From Dryas octopetala (lineage: Eukaryota; Streptophyta; Magnoliopsida; Rosales; Rosaceae), in contig OY992840.1 in assembly GCA_963921425.1 (NCBI GenBank), positions 1,242,501-1,306,500 on the forward strand: a DNA stretch of 64,000 nucleotides, written 5' to 3'. Below are positions 26,323 through 39,543 of this stretch, one piece after another. Positions within the stretch are counted from its first letter, which is position 1. Each line of letters begins with the position of its first letter. A program made the position numbers and the translations under genes. The notes beneath the pieces are model-generated. The model made no database searches, had not been told where the DNA came from, and saw only the letters and a list, made by a program, of their open reading frames with translations.

Positions 26323-26477
26323 AGAAAATAATTCCCGCCCAAAAAAGAAACCGGCTTTGAATAAAGCTCGGCTATTCGGACCTAATCTGGGTTAAAACTT
26401 AGATTTGTTCTTAGAGAAAGAGCCTGAGAGTCAGCCCACTTAGATGGGGCCTGAAGAGGCAAAATATGATTTATTAA

Positions 26478-29400
26478 CGCTAGGAGAAAAAAACATCGAT
26501 ATACCACAATTACTAATTGATGTATAATATTCATTTCAACCAATGTCTACAGGGGTGATATCTAATGTACCCTTTTAGATATTAGTTATAAACTGATGCC
26601 TAATATACGTTTTAATATCGTATTTATTTTTATTCTGATATTAATGATGGACTAAATACATCAGTTAAAATCATTTCCGTTGACTAAAGTAAGTGAAACA
26701 CATAAGTTGGATATATAGGTCATCATAAATTATTTTGGAACTGATATGAATACCTCCATTATACATTAGTTTTTGACCTTTTTATGATATGGTAGTCAAC
26801 TTAGTCAACTATTTCTATGTATATACATCGCATTAGCTTCTATAACCGATTTGTAAAGTTGTTATCTCATCATTTATTTTTTAGAAATTGATATAATAAG
26901 TAATTTACATTTCAATTTTTAACATATTTTAGATGTTAAATATGTTTTTTTTTCCTTCATTCACATCAGTTTAATTTGGACAAGTGATATAATTGACAAT
27001 GGTACTTGAGTACCCTAAAACCTGCTGGCAACAACTTTGTGCAATTTCAAAATACCTCATTCTCATAAATATCAGCATTCATAGAATACCAAATGAAAGT
27101 ACTTAGTCAAATTCACCCAAAAGGGATTACAAAATATTCCAACTAGCTAGCATCCACATTAAGCTACTCTATATCTTTTTTTCAAGCATGCACCTTGAAT
27201 CAAATCTGCCTCCATTTACAAAAAAACAAGCATGGCAACAACACTTGGCCTAAATTCCAGGCTCCTTTACAAAAAAAATGGCATGGCAACAGTAGCAACT
27301 TCTTCTAAATTAAGTTGCATGTAATGCACCTCTCCCCAGAAACTCAAGAAAATAACTGCACAAGACATTAGAGCAATTTGAAAGCTAGGTAATTACATTT
27401 GAAATAGTAATTAATTAGAACATCTAAAGCAATTTATTTCATTCAACTAGTTTTTTTTTACTCAAGTCAAGCTTCCAGCATATCACACAACCTTTTATTT
27501 ATACATAATCAAGTTCAACTTCTTCAATATCAATTTGAAATGGAATACAATATCAAAAGAGTAAGGGAAACATCTAATGCCATTTAATTTCTTTAAAACA
27601 GTTCCTAGTACTAACACATAAATCATTTGTCTTCTTTTTCATTTTTAAGCATTTCAAACACTATAAAAAACAAGTACTTTAGTCTTAAGTAAAGCGTCAA
27701 CAAACATGGCTTGGACAATAGTCTAATATACTAGTTTTCAAGATTTACACATGCATGACTTTAAACTTGGAACAACATAAGTTAATTTTTAACATAACTG
27801 ATGTACCCCAGACCTTTCCTTAATTGTCCAAAACACTATACTAACTAGACCATGTATAGTTAGATAATACCTTAAATAAGTGAGTCAGTTTCAGAGATTA
27901 GCAACCTCATCGAAATAACTAATTATGCAGCAACCTCAACACATGATAAGAGTTCATTAACTATCTAATAACATAACCAAATGAATGAAAAAAGAGATCA
28001 AGTTACACAGGACAACATACTTTTTTTTGTAAACCAGCAACATAAATTCAAAATTAAAAATTGCCTACACAGTATAATTCAAGAATAGATTTTGTAATTT
28101 TGTATTAGGTGGCTCAACTGCCTAATAAACTTAGTTAGAACCACACTGAGTTATCGGATCCTAATTTTTGCTTAAGTGATGACTCAGAGACTAATCAAAC
28201 AAACATAAATCTGAACCTCAGATTGACTCTCGAAATCAACTCACAAATTTTGCATCCAATACAAATCAAACACACATAAGGATTAAGTGACAACCTAAGC
28301 ACTCAAAGGATCAATCAGTTTAGGCATCACAGTGCTATCAACAACTAGAGTGGTGTGTGAATTGTTAACAGGTTCAACTTATTATTCACGGATTCAAGTT
28401 ATCATGCTCATGGGTGAAGTGTGTGTTGTTGTGTTTATGATTTCATTTTAACAATAAGCAACACAAGAGAATTAATTAAGAAGGAAGACACAAAATTGTT
28501 TACCTAGAAAAACCATTAAAGGGTTAAAAAATTAGGGGCGTTTTTCGACTTACCAAGCAATCCACTATCAAAAGTTTCAATACAATGAGTTACACAAACA
28601 AGCTCAATCACTTAAGCCTTAACTCTAAGTGGCAACTTCTTACGCTTGTGCATGCTTCCTTGTGCAAACACCTTGAGCTGAGCAGTCAATCAATCATGCC
28701 ATTGGCAGCTCACTCCTTGAGCTCTTCAATGCACGGCACCGACGGCAACCAAGCACAACGGATCTAAAGAAAATTCTATGAGATGTAATTTAGGATTCTA
28801 TAAACATCAGCTCCTTTAAGTTACAAAACTTAAAGAAGTCGATGGAGAATCCAAATCTAAAATCTATATGAGTGTTTGATGATGATGAAGAACACACAAA
28901 ACCAACTCAGATTTTAGAAAACATAAACCCAGATTTTATAAATCAATTTTCATTAGAAAAATATTTTTCCTCACTGGTATATCTTGAACTCTCTCTCTCT
29001 CAATGCCTAAAGCGTGAAAAACCAAAATGAAAGAGTTGAGCCAAAAGTGTAAACCGTACCCATCTTTTGATCAAATCTATTCTCATCTAACATGGATATT
29101 TGAAGGCTTCTTACTTGGTTTAGCTATAAGATAAAGCTAGCAAAAGAAATATCATGCCATAAAAGGATTAGGATGAGAATGATGATGTGGCTGAAGAAGA
29201 TGGTGAATAGTGCACATGTGTGTGTGTGTGTGTGTGTAAGATATATAAACTGAGATGCATTTTTCTTTTATTAATGTGTGTGGGCGTGAAATGCAAGCTG
29301 AGAAATAAAAACTCATGTGCACAGCACATGCCATTTTAAATTATGAAAACAAAACCTGAAGGCATTTTAAAGACTCATCAAATATTCAAAAAGTATGATA

Positions 29401-32347
29401 CATGAAATACCTTTTACATTCGTCCACATGTTTGAGACTTTCAACTTGATTTCTTCATCCCATAAATAAACCCTATGAAGCTAAAATCTTAATTCTATTC
29501 TAGAGCTTGTTGAATGTGGCAAATGTACAATTATTACAATGATTTTAGCAAGGAAGAGCCAATATACAAAATCCTAGAACTAACAGACTTCTTAGCACCA
29601 ACCTGAGTTACTTATGTTTTTAGAGCCAAGAACAAATATATTGGTTTCAAGGTTCTTAGACAAGATTTTGAAATAGCATAAGATACTTTCAAAATAGCTC
29701 ATGGACCCTAGGTCTCCCTTTAGTTTACTGTCCACTTCAACATGCCAGCCTAAAAAATGCATTGTTAACTAGCTTTTTAAATAATTAACTTAGTTTCAGA
29801 ACATAACAAACTCATTAAAATAATCCAACTGGTTATGCAACAATATCAACACATAATAAGTGTTTATTATAAATTTTTTATCACTTTAGACTCACCAAAA
29901 CAAGTAATGATCAAAATAAGACACCACTAATAACACAAGGTCAAAACTGATGTAGGGTTTTGCAGTTTGTGTGGTTTTAGTAAAAATCAGAGTCATTTGG
30001 CCAAAATTAGGGTTTGGCTTTTTCACACAACAACACACAAATACAATCAATCAAAGTCAGAACTCAGGTTAGGGTTAGAGTTCTCACTTTCTATGCACTC
30101 GGTTTCAGCTAAGGTTTAGGATTCACCAACATGCAACTTCTCCACAGCACTTATTTCTCTCATGTGTTACCAATCAAGTCTCAAGCTTAATGATAAAGAT
30201 ATTAGATGTGCATGATGCATCCAACCATATAATTCATTCCTAGATAATCATTTCACAAGACATGGTAATGAATATCAAAATAATTAGCAGATATATTTCA
30301 TGACACTAAAACTTAAAAATTATAATCAGCTTGAAACATAAAAATGATCAATGTTTAATAAACAAAATAAAGAGGGATATATGCACAACAGAAAAATTAA
30401 TTTTCTTTGTTTGGTCTGAGACAACAAATTTAAATTATAAAGGAAAATGTAACAAAAAAATTATATAGAAAAAATAAACTTAACTCAATTTTTTTTTTTT
30501 TAAATTGCTTGCATGAGTCACCAATCAGCCTGTGTATACGTGAAGCTGCAACTTCATGCACAATGACAACATATATCAGGTAAAACTTCCAGCACATCCT
30601 CAACGAACAAAGCATAGTTACTCACATGAAATTTTAGAAAGCATATGAAATTAGAATCTATGCAAGTAGAGTGTTGTCAGAAAAAATATGACAGATCCCA
30701 TAAGAACCCTAGACATGCAAGATAATCATAATTAAAATGGAAGTGACTTTCAAATATCCAGCCTTTTCCTTTCACCTACCAAACTTGATGGGATAATGGA
30801 TATCCCAAATGAATCAAGCTCAAGTGATTCAACACCCCCTTAATTTATGTTAAAACTGTATCCCCTCACCTAGCTAGCAATACAACATGAGACAAGTTAG
30901 ATGATTGAAGAATATATAAGTTAGTACTTAGTAGATATGAAGATACTTGAACATTAAACAAATTCACCCTTCCAATAGTTCGTCGTCCTGGTGTTACAAC
31001 TTGGTATCCTACTTAGAAAAATCACAACTTAAGAACTCAAATAGTAAAATGTGAACTAAATATATTGAACAAGATAGCACCCAACATCTTTGTCTAGTGA
31101 TCATAAGCAGGGTCTTGGCCAACTTTGGAGGGGTCATTATGATACTCTCCTCCTAGCATTTAGCATTTAATAAAACAAGCTACCACTCAACACATGGTAC
31201 TTAATTCAGAAGCTAAAAAACAAACATAGAGATGAATCCCCTTCTTAAAAGGCTAAAACAATATACATTTTAAGACATATATAAGGGGGCTATAGAACAT
31301 ACCAAAGTCTCCAATCCAACCATTTAAAATTCATTCTCAATCACTCTCATTCTTGACAAGCACAACATCACCAACCTGCAAAGAATAACAAATTGAATAC
31401 CTTATATGTAGGATAACAAATAATATGCACAGAAGTACAATCAAGAAACAACGACAAAAGTCAAGCAAAATGTACCTGGGTAATATCCTCGAGAAGAAAA
31501 TGTTCAGACTCCCTAGAAAGCAAGTTTTGCCTCACTTCTACAAACATTACAATCCACTACAGAAATAAAAGGAAAATAAAAAACATAAAAACCAGTGGCG
31601 AGGTCTAGGGTTTCAAATTGGGAATTTTTTATCCAAGCTCAATTAGAAGCAAATTCTCACACCATTAGAGAGTTCTTGTTGAGAGAAACAAAACCCAGGT
31701 AGAGCCGCTGTCAATCGATGCTGGCGTCACCGAAAAAAGGAAGAGGAACGCCGCAGATCTTCATGTTTTGAATTGATGTGCTGGGTGGTTGTTAGGATGA
31801 TCGACGGACACCATCATGATCACAGTGATGAGGAGAAGCCTCTGGTGGTGGTCAGAGCTTCAGATGTCGCCAAAAATGGAAAGTTGGCCGGAGAAGGTCT
31901 TGGCCTGTGTGGATCGATTTGGCTTGGAGGCTGGGTTTTTGGGACACAGGGAGAACGTAGGGGAGAAAGAGAAGAGGGAAAGGCGAGCTGATCGTCGCCC
32001 AGTGGCTGGCCTTGAGTTGGTCCTCTGCGAGGGGGGGGGGAGAAGAGAGAGAGGGAGAGAGCGAGCGAAAGAGATAGAGTGTGTCTGAGGGGGGGGGGGT
32101 CTGAGGTTAAGTGGAAGACCAAATACATTTTAAGTTGAGTGAACAGTAGCCTATGTTATTAGTTCACCCATTAGACATCAGTTTTTAAGTCCTCTCAACT
32201 TAACATAGATTATAATAGATATCATATAAAAAATGTTGGTGATGTATTATTTAGTTTATATTTCGTAAAAAATAAAAAAGTGATGTAATAGTTTTTAAAA
32301 AAACTGATAACAGGCTAGTGATGTATATCAGGATTTTTGTAGTAGTG
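26478..32347. mobile_element. CACTA (En/Spm) element, non-autonomous, 5.9 kb
   Basis: The right end read on the minus strand is CACTACTACAAAAATCCTG, a textbook CACTA terminus. The left end is a decayed match, CGCTAGGAGAAAAAAACATC, followed in both ends by 'GATATAC'. The flanks continue the Tat-like element on both sides. The interior has no recognisable TnpA/TnpD transposase on either strand; long AT-rich stretches and a GC-rich segment at 31680-32095 are all that is seen. Open frames in the GC-rich segment overlap on both strands and look spurious. Confidence 0.7.
29216..29237 (+). repeat. TG microsatellite
   Basis: Eleven TG units inside the CACTA element. Confidence 0.85.
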
Positions 32348-32751
32348 AATTAAAATCATATGAATAATAAAATAACCTAATTAATGATTTTGTGTACGAA
32401 ATCAAAATTTGATTGATGAAATTAAATTTTCATTAATCTTGAAATATTAAGTGCAAGTAAAGGAGACTTAGTATCTAATTGATAATCGAATTAAGTTTTG
32501 ATGGTATCAAAATACATAATTCTACATGATATAATTTTTACAAAATAAGGAGGGAAGTCTTAAAAAGGAAAATCATTGGGGATCATTATCCCCTTGCATA
32601 CTCTGGAACCACACATTGTCCAAATTCCCTAGATTCGGGAATTCTTTTTTTATTCTCTCCTTACAACTCTCAAAACCTTCGAGGAAGTAGGCATTGATCA
32701 CCTCAACGTATTCTGGAGAGTCTTCAACAAGGGAATTTGCAAGCTTCTCCT

Positions 32752-33844
32752 TCAGATCTTATTTTCTTTCTGGAGTGCTTGATGAGCAGCTTCTTTTTCA
32801 GCAAGGCTAGATTTGAGAACTGTAAGGGAGATCACATTCTCAGTGTTCTCCAACTCCAAGTTTGAAACCTGTAAGGTGCTTGCCTCAATCTCTGATTTCG
32901 TCTCCTTTAGGGACAACTCTTTTCTTTCCAGAAGAACCTTTGAATCTCTCAGCTCAGTGTCACTTCTGATTAAAGAGGCATTAACAGCAGAGAGATCTTT
33001 CTTCAAACTATTAATAGAAGCTTTGAGTTGGGTAATTTCAATGGAAGAAGCCTTGCGAGTTTGGTGAAGCTCTTCACGAATAGCTCTGACCTCATCCTCA
33101 AGTTCCCCTCTTAGTGTCAGCATCCAAGCTCGCCCTGCCCAGTAAAGATTCAAAAAGAGAAGAAGGTGTCATGTATGCATGCATGGAAAGTACAAAGAAA
33201 TAGAGTTAAATATAAATACCTTTACTTGAGCCACAACACCTAAAATGCAAGATTCTTCAATAGATAAATCCCCTGCTGGTTTGTCAAGTGGTGGCATTGG
33301 TAGGTTTGAGTCACTGAAAAGCCTCGACATCGCAGATTTAAAATCTTTAGCCAATTCAGAACTACGATTGGCATGATCTAGAGTTTCCTCGATTAAAGAG
33401 TGAATAGGAGGTTGCTCTCCCGAGCTACCAAGATCATGATGCATATCCATTGTAGGGCTTTTTTCCTTGGAAGAAAGTATATGAGCTGCGATCTTCTTCA
33501 AGAGGAGGTTTTTGAACCTTTTTAAGGGCATTAGAAGGCTGAGATCTTCTTGAAGTTCTTTTTTTCCTCTTAGATACTTGCCTCAATAGGACCATGAGTA
33601 CGTCTCTTGGTGGTGAATGAAGGGGAAATAGAAACCCCAGTCTCTTTCGGAGAACCAACATCCTTTGAGCCATGGCTTCGAATGTTTCAGTAATGTTCTT
33701 AAAACTAGGACCGATTTGAGCAACAACAACCTCAACACTGCTCCCCAAAGGTGAAATTTTCTTGAGTCTCATAATTTTTTGAATCATCTTCCCTTCATCC
33801 TTATTGAGGACATGGTAAGCCTTTCTATTTTCAAGAATCCCCAT
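32752..33844 (-). pseudogene. antisense retrotransposon ORF, second copy (basic region, intron, coiled coil)
   Basis: The first part (33844-33434) includes RLKKISPLGSSVEVVVAQIG, then a frame change near 33500 to MPLKRFKNLLLKKIAAHIL (33531). The exon ends at VVAQVK (33220). A GT-AG intron spans 33135-33219. The next exon (33134-32752) is a clean coiled coil (LRGELEDEVRAIREELHQTR ... LERKELSLKETKSEIEAST). The same order, and an intron at the same codon boundary, occur in the first copy at 2314-330. The Transposase_28-like part of copy 1 is missing here because 34080 is joined to LTR sequence. Confidence 0.55.
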
Positions 33845-34089
33845 GAAATTCCATTTTCGAGGGACTGGAAAGTCCTTAGGATCCTCATCCCTAAATTCCC
33901 AATTGCCACCACATGAACAAAATATTCCTTCTAGTCATGATTTGAAGACGGGTTATCATTAATAAGCGACGAATCTTTTCTAGGAGTTAGATACTAGAAG
34001 CATCCAGCGACTTTCTCCGTTGGGCTAAGTGATAACATCGAGGTAAGGGATTAAAAAACCTAAGTAATAGTCAATTTCCAAGATGATGA

Positions 34090-34350
34090 AATCTAACTTA
34101 AGCATCGGAGTCTCTATGAGGAATAACCTCATAAGGGATGCTTAGAACTTAATTGTTCATGGTTGCAGGAAGTACAAGGAAGCAAGAAACAGTTAATACG
34201 CAAATCTCTGACGTGTCAACCTAGTACGAATTCGAGCCTCATCAATAGTAAAGCAAGTGAGTAAAGAAACAAAAACATAGAGGTCCCTTGTGATCTCTTC
34301 CGCATAGTTTTGTTTTAGTTAATTTGACTTGTATTATTGGAGTAGAGGTC
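34090..34350 (+). mobile_element. LTR remnant of the Tat-like element, copy 2
   Basis: TCTAACTTAAGCATCGGAG at 34092-34110 and 'gcctcatca' near 34233 match the LTR-like block of copy 1 (2751-2769 and 2892). The left edge directly abuts antisense-ORF sequence, so about 450 bp present in copy 1 are deleted. Confidence 0.4.
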
Positions 34351-35180
34351 ATTTTCTAGGTTTAAAGAGAAAATTTATGTAAGAGAAGAAGTAAGAGAAG
34401 AAGCAGAACTTACAGCTTCTCTCTTCTCCTCCCTGTTCGGTAATTTTTGGTAAACTTCAGTTTTCTGTTCGATTTCGGTAATTTTGGTATCGAATACTTT
34501 CGGTTCATTTCGATTTACTTCGGTTTATCTTTGGTTTAATTATAATAATACTAATTATTATATACCAATATAAATTAAAATTTAATTAAATATGATGCAT
34601 AAAATATAATGTTTGATGGATATATATTTGCACAAGTAGTATTGGTAGTTTAGTATAGTACTGGTATTAATTGCAATAATATTAATATTAAGAATAATAT
34701 ATACTACTATAATTAGTTTAATAATATATATTAGTCGATAAATATGAGTAGATATATATATATATATATAAATATGCATTACTTAACTAAAGATGAGATT
34801 CTTATTTTCCTAAAAATAATAACATTTACTTTATTAGAGAATAACTCTATATCTTAACTCACACTTTTGATAATATTAATATGATAACATTATACAATTA
34901 TATTTTCTTATAGTTGTTTATAATATTAGTAGTTTAATATTTATGGTACCACTAACATAATAGTATTATATAATCATATATAACTAAATTTCGATAATTG
35001 TATCAATTTTTTTGGGTAATAATCGATTCAATTTTATTCAGTAATAATTTTCGGTAATCGGTCGGTTTACAAACTTTTTTCGAATTTTTTCAGTTTCGGA
35101 TTTTCAATTTTTGAATTGTGAAAATTAGTTTACCAAACCAAAAAACTCGGTTAGTAATTGGTCGATTCGGTAAAAATCAA
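34351..35180. repeat. AT-rich non-autonomous element-like region
   Basis: The words 'ttcggtaatttt', 'gatttcggtaa' and 'cggtcggtt' flank a core of AT-only sequence with a TA microsatellite (34750-34771). Sequence style matches 17762-18000. Ends and target duplication could not be placed, and no gene is seen. Confidence 0.35.
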
Positions 35181-35877
35181 ACTAAAGAGCAGCCCTTCTA
35201 AGCCATCTTTGGCAATGAATCAACAATTTGAAGTCTATATTACATGATGATTGTTGCCCACCAACTAGAAATCAAATTCATTAATTTAAACAAATATTCG
35301 GGTGCAACATTTAGAAGTGTACTTAATTAGTAGAAACTGATGCTAGTGGATTGCTCATCTAGCGATTAGAACTCAGTGGAGGATTTGAAGTCTTGTGTCT
35401 ATTCTCTTATCAGTTTGGTCTTATGACTGCCTTGCTTGTCCTCGCACTCTCAATCATTCCCAATTGGATCTCCACTTTCCAGTTCACATTTCACACTCTC
35501 AAGTCTCAAGTCTCAATCTTAGCCGATATAGGCGGTCAGCCACTTGCTTCCAATAACGGACTGACACGTGGAGTCTAAGAATCCAAGGCAAGGCAAGGCA
35601 AGGCAGGGCAAGCCGCCCTTCTCGTCTCGTCTATAACGGCCGCAAACCAACGAACCTCCTCTCCTCAGAACGTGGGCTAAGAAGCTCAAAGCCTCAAACT
35701 AACGAAAAATATACACCTACAAGGCCATCCACGTCACCAAGCAGATCCTCCAATTAAAATGCACCACGTGTCGGTACCGTCCTCGCTCGAACTCGTACCT
35801 CCAGCGACGAGATCCACCGAGATGACCTGGGACCGCCGGTGGCCAACCATATACCACTAACCACCTCTCTCTCTCAT
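35181..35877 (+). promoter_or_regulatory. distal promoter region of the PP2C gene, now separated by a retrotransposon
   Basis: GC content is higher than in the neighbours. ABRE/G-box cores lie at 35564-35571 (ACACGTGG), 35729-35737 (CCACGTCAC) and 35764-35774 (CCACGTGTCGG). A run of 'aaggc' units sits at 35585-35606. The stretch ends in CTCTCTCTCAT, and the same CTCAT resumes at 42207 right after the insertion, followed by the CT-rich leader of the PP2C gene. ABREs are bound by ABF/AREB factors, and several plant PP2C genes are ABA-inducible. Assignment to this gene is inferred from position. Confidence 0.5.
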
Positions 35878-35883
35878 AGGATG

Positions 35884-37271
35884 TTGAATGCAACAAGGTG
35901 ATGGCTGATTTGCATATGGGTTTACCAACAAAACACGGATTTACTCTGCAAAATGATCTATTGTATTACAAAGGTCGAATATGCGTTCCCCCTTCATAAT
36001 GGCGGCAAAAATTATTAGCAGAGTTTCATTCTTCTTCAACTGCAGGGCATTCAGGTTTCTTGCGAACTTACAAGCGTCTCACCCGCAACTTCTTGTGGCC
36101 TGGTATTAAGAAAGCAGTAAAAACCTTCGTGGCTGAATGCTCTACTTGCCAACAGCAGAACTATGAGGCCATTAATCCTCCTGGGTTATTGAATCCATTA
36201 CCAATACCTGAGGGCGCATGGATGGATATTTCCTTGGATTTTATAGTCGAGCTCCCTCTCTCAGCTGCAAAAACTGTAATCTTGGTTGTTGTGGATAGGC
36301 TCACCAAATATGCGCATTTCATTCCTTTGCACCACCCGTTTACTGCAGCTCAAGTAACCGATTTGTTTGTCAAGGAAATTTTTCACCTCCATGGCATGCC
36401 TCGGTCAATAGTAAGCGATCGGGATCCGATTTTTCTTAGCTTCTTCTGGGACTCCTTCTTCAAGCTACAAGGCACCAAACTCTGTAAAAGCTCTGCTTAT
36501 CATCCGCAGACTGATGGCCAGACAGAGGTTCTTAATCGGACTCTTGAACATTATTTAAGGTGCTTTGCAGGTGAGAAACCATCTGGTTGGGTTAAGTTTC
36601 TTCCATGGGCAGAATGGTGGTACAACACCACCTTCCAATCAGCAATCAAAATGACGCCTTTCTAGGCCTTGTACGGGTACGCCCCTCCGACTATCAGTGC
36701 TTATCTACCTGGTACCACTAATGTTGCATTGGTTGATTCTGCGCTTCGCAATCGAGACCAGGTTTTAGATCTTCTCAAGACTAATTTACAGGTTGCTCAA
36801 ACTCGCATGAAAGCCTATGCTGATAAGAGGCGTACTGAGAGAACCTTTGAACTTGGGGATTGGGTGTACTTGCGCTTGCAACCATATCGGCAGCAGACTG
36901 TCAATTTGCGTCATTGCCATAAGTTGTCGCCACGCTATTACGGTCCATACCAGGTCCTTGAGAAGATTGGTACAGTTGCTTACAAGCTTGCGTTGCTACC
37001 CTAATCCAAAGTGCATCCTGTTTTTCATGTTTCTTTGCTTAAAAAGAAAGTGGGTTCAACTCATGCCGTTTCTACCATTTTACCTCCATTCTCATACATA
37101 GGCACGACTCAGTGGGTTCCAGAGAAAATTCTGCAACGAGGCCTTGTTAAGCGTCAAAACTTACATGTTGTTCGTCTACTTATCAAATGGACAGGCCTCC
37201 CAGATGATGATGCAACATGGGAAGATGCAGATGACATTCGTGTCCGCTTTCCCCAGTTCTCTTTAGCCTGA
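35884..37271 (+). pseudogene. integrase with chromodomain-like C-terminus (5' truncated)
   Basis: Pieces in order: FLRTYKRLTRNFLWPGIKKA, C-x2-C (STCQQQN), the D-D-E core (WMDISLDFIVELP, SIVSDRDPIFLS, HPQTDGQTEVLNRTLEHYLR), GPYQVLEKIG, VHPVFHVSLLK, and LIKWTGLPDDDATWEDADDI. The last is a chromodomain-type motif, which targets chromoviruses to heterochromatin. In-frame stops occur near 36000, at 36663-36665 (TAG) and at 37002-37004 (TAA). The upstream part of pol is absent because the insertion begins here. Confidence 0.85.
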
Positions 37272-37301
37272 GGACATGCCATGTTTCAGGCGGGGGGTAA
37301 T

Positions 37302-37634
37302 TGATAGATACCTGGTTATTTGGGCTTTAGGATGGGTCATGGTTATATTAGTATTGGGCTTATGGCAGGATAATTCAATAAAATGGCTTCAGAGTATGTG
37401 AATTCTAGAAAGGTCTTCCTGCCAGCTGTCTTGCTCACGTTATTAGTATTGTTAAGCCTTAGTAGTTGCTTTTCCCTTTTGGGCAAATTTCTTTTCTTTA
37501 TATGTATTGCAGTGTCACAATTGTAAGTCAGACTTGGATGAAATGATATTTTCTTTTGTGGTGATGACCAGTTAAATCATCTTTTTCGTCTTTTCTTGCT
37601 ATTTTTCTTATCTGCTCAACTCAGGGTGCCACCA
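37302..37634 (+). repeat. LTR of the chromodomain Ty3/gypsy element (direct orientation)
   Basis: A 333-bp repeat that starts TGATAGATACC and ends GGTGCCACCA. It is preceded by a short G-rich polypurine tract (37290-37297) and followed by the primer-binding site. Its mate is the inverted copy at 41866-42206. Confidence 0.9.
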
Positions 37635-37648
37635 TAGGTATCAGAGCC
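37635..37648 (+). other. primer-binding site, initiator tRNA-Met type
   Basis: TAGGTATCAGAGCC directly follows the LTR; the standard site is TGGTATCAGAGC, so there is one mismatch. The same site lies on the minus strand at 41852-41865 next to the inverted LTR. Confidence 0.8.
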
Positions 37649-37659
37649 AGTACCTGCAT

Positions 37660-39543
37660 ATGGGTCCTAGATCAAAAAATCAAGGGCTTCTTGACTCCAC
37701 GTCCACCGATGTCGACCTCTCAAATGCACTTATGGAGTCCAAATTCAATGAGATCCACACTGTCATCTCATCCTTGACTAGCCAGCAAGATGATTTCCAG
37801 GCTACTGTTCGTAGTGAGTTTCTTACTTTTCAAAAAACTCTTTTGGAGGAATTTGGGAAGCTCCAGATTGGTCCTCACCCTTCCATTCCACCAGATTTCA
37901 CTGTTTCCCGTCCTCCACCTTCCACTCCACCAGATCTCACTGCTTCCCTTCCTATTTTTGGTTCTCTTCCACCGACCCATTCCCTCCCTTCCCAGCTTCC
38001 TCCTTCCTCGGGCCTTACTACCACCCCTATCGGGTTGGGTTTTCTTTCCACCGACTCGTCGCCTAGCCGTCCTTCAAGTTTGCCTTCCGCTGGGCCTCCT
38101 TCCCTTTCCATCAACATACCCACCTCGTCCCACCCATATTCCCCACCTTTCCCCTATAACCACCAGTACAACCCACCACCAACCCCTTCCCCATACCCTT
38201 CTCCAAGCCACACCAACCAATACAACCCACCACTTCCTCCCACCTCTCTTCCTCTGGCCACTTTTCCTCCCCCGCCTCACAATTCCATGCGACCATTAAA
38301 GCTCGAATTGCCCCGTTTCTCAGGGGATGACCCGTTGGCTTGGGTCTCTAATGCTGACCGTTTCTTTAAGTTTCACAATGTTTTGGAGGATCAAAAGGTG
38401 TCGATTGCTTCCCTCCACCTTGATGGGGATGCTTTGGCCTAGCTGAATTGGTATGAGGCCCGCTTTCCTAGTCCGTGTTGGACCACTTTCACTGCTATGC
38501 TTTATCAGCGTTTTGGCGTGCCTGATTTCTTAGATCTTAACGCTGCTGTGGCCAAGCTCACTCAAACGGGCACTGTGGATGAGTACGTTACGGCGTTTCT
38601 CCGCCTATCTTGTCGTGCACCGTCTTGGTCTGATGAACTTCTCCTCGGCTGTTTTGTTGGTGGCCTTAAAGACGAGTTACGCCATGAGGTACGCTCTTTC
38701 CGGCCCACTAATTTGCAATCTGCCTTTGAGTTGGCCCGTATCCAGGAGGCCAAACTCTTGGCCCAATCTATTGGTCGGCGTTCTCTCCCACGGGGGTCCA
38801 CTGATTTCACTCTTCGGCCCGCTACTGGTCCCTATTTTCCACCTTCGAATCTTCAGCCTATTGTCACTATGCCCCCATCGCCACGGGCGCTTGCCCCCCC
38901 AGCTCCACACCGACCACAACAGCCTACATCTGCTACTAATCAAATACGACGCCTTACTTCAGCAGAGGTTCAGGATCGTCATGCCCGAAACCTTTGCTTC
39001 CATTGTGATGCTCCCTTCCGTCCAGGCCACCGTTGCAGTAATCGACCTCAACTCCTCTTAATTGAATGCGACAATGAGGAGCTTGAGGAGGAGGTATTCC
39101 ATGATGCAGGGGATGTGGTGCCTGACTCACTGCCAGATACCATTCTTCCCACTGACCCAGTGATTCAGGTGCTGAATGGGGGCCATCAACCTCGCACTAT
39201 GCGTTTGTTGGGTACCGTACAGGGTATTCCAATAAGTATTTTAATTGATTCTGGGGCTAGTCATAATTTTCTGAACCCAGTCATTGCCAAGAAATTGGGT
39301 TTTACAGTTCATCTTGATGGGGCTTTGCAAGTTTTGGTGGCTGATGGCGTGCGACTTTCTACCAGGGGTAAGATTTTGAACGTTCCATTTTCTGTTCAAA
39401 ATTATCAATTCCAGGTCGATTTCTTTGTTTTGGCAGTGGCAGGTTGTGATGTCATTTTAGGTGCTTCTTGGTTGGCTACTCTGGGTGAAATACTCTGGAA
39501 CTTTGATACATTAACTATGCGTTTCCTTCACCATGGCAACTAG
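37660..39543 (+). pseudogene. gag and protease of the chromodomain Ty3/gypsy element
   Basis: It starts MGPRSKNQGLLDS. A proline-rich linker follows, then the capsid-type domain (LELPRFSGDDPLAWVSNADR, FVGGLKDELRHEVRSF), a zinc knuckle (LCFHCDAPFRPGHRC) and an aspartic protease (ILIDSGASHNFLNPVIAKKL, VILGASWLATLGEI). The frame is broken by TAG at 38440-38442 after the GDALA motif and again at 39541-39543. It would otherwise run on into RT. Both breaks sit where related proteins have tryptophan (TGG). Confidence 0.85.

Larger units (their letters stand above)
21936..34350 (+). mobile_element. Tat-lineage Ty3/gypsy retrotransposon, decayed, with two nested insertions
   Basis: The plus strand carries RT, RNase H, archaeal-type RNase H and integrase remains (22190-24800). 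Antisense ORFs follow at 25634-25092 and 33844-32752, then an LTR remnant near 34090-34350. A MULE-type MITE (25952-26322) and a CACTA element (26478-32347) are nested inside. Aligning 26415-26477 plus 32348 onward with 80-190 of the first copy shows that the sequence is contiguous once the CACTA element is removed. No 5' LTR was found. Many stops and deletions show it cannot be active. Confidence 0.65.

Noticed and set aside
31773..32128. Three overlapping open frames on both strands in a GC-rich segment
   Set aside because: They overlap one another, run through low-complexity GA/G-runs and match no family; they lie in the CACTA element's GC-rich end.
37790..38299. Long second frame over the gag proline-rich linker
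   Set aside because: It is an overprint of the gag frame caused by biased codons (CCN/TCN); the same shadow occurs in the inverted copy at 41255-41710.
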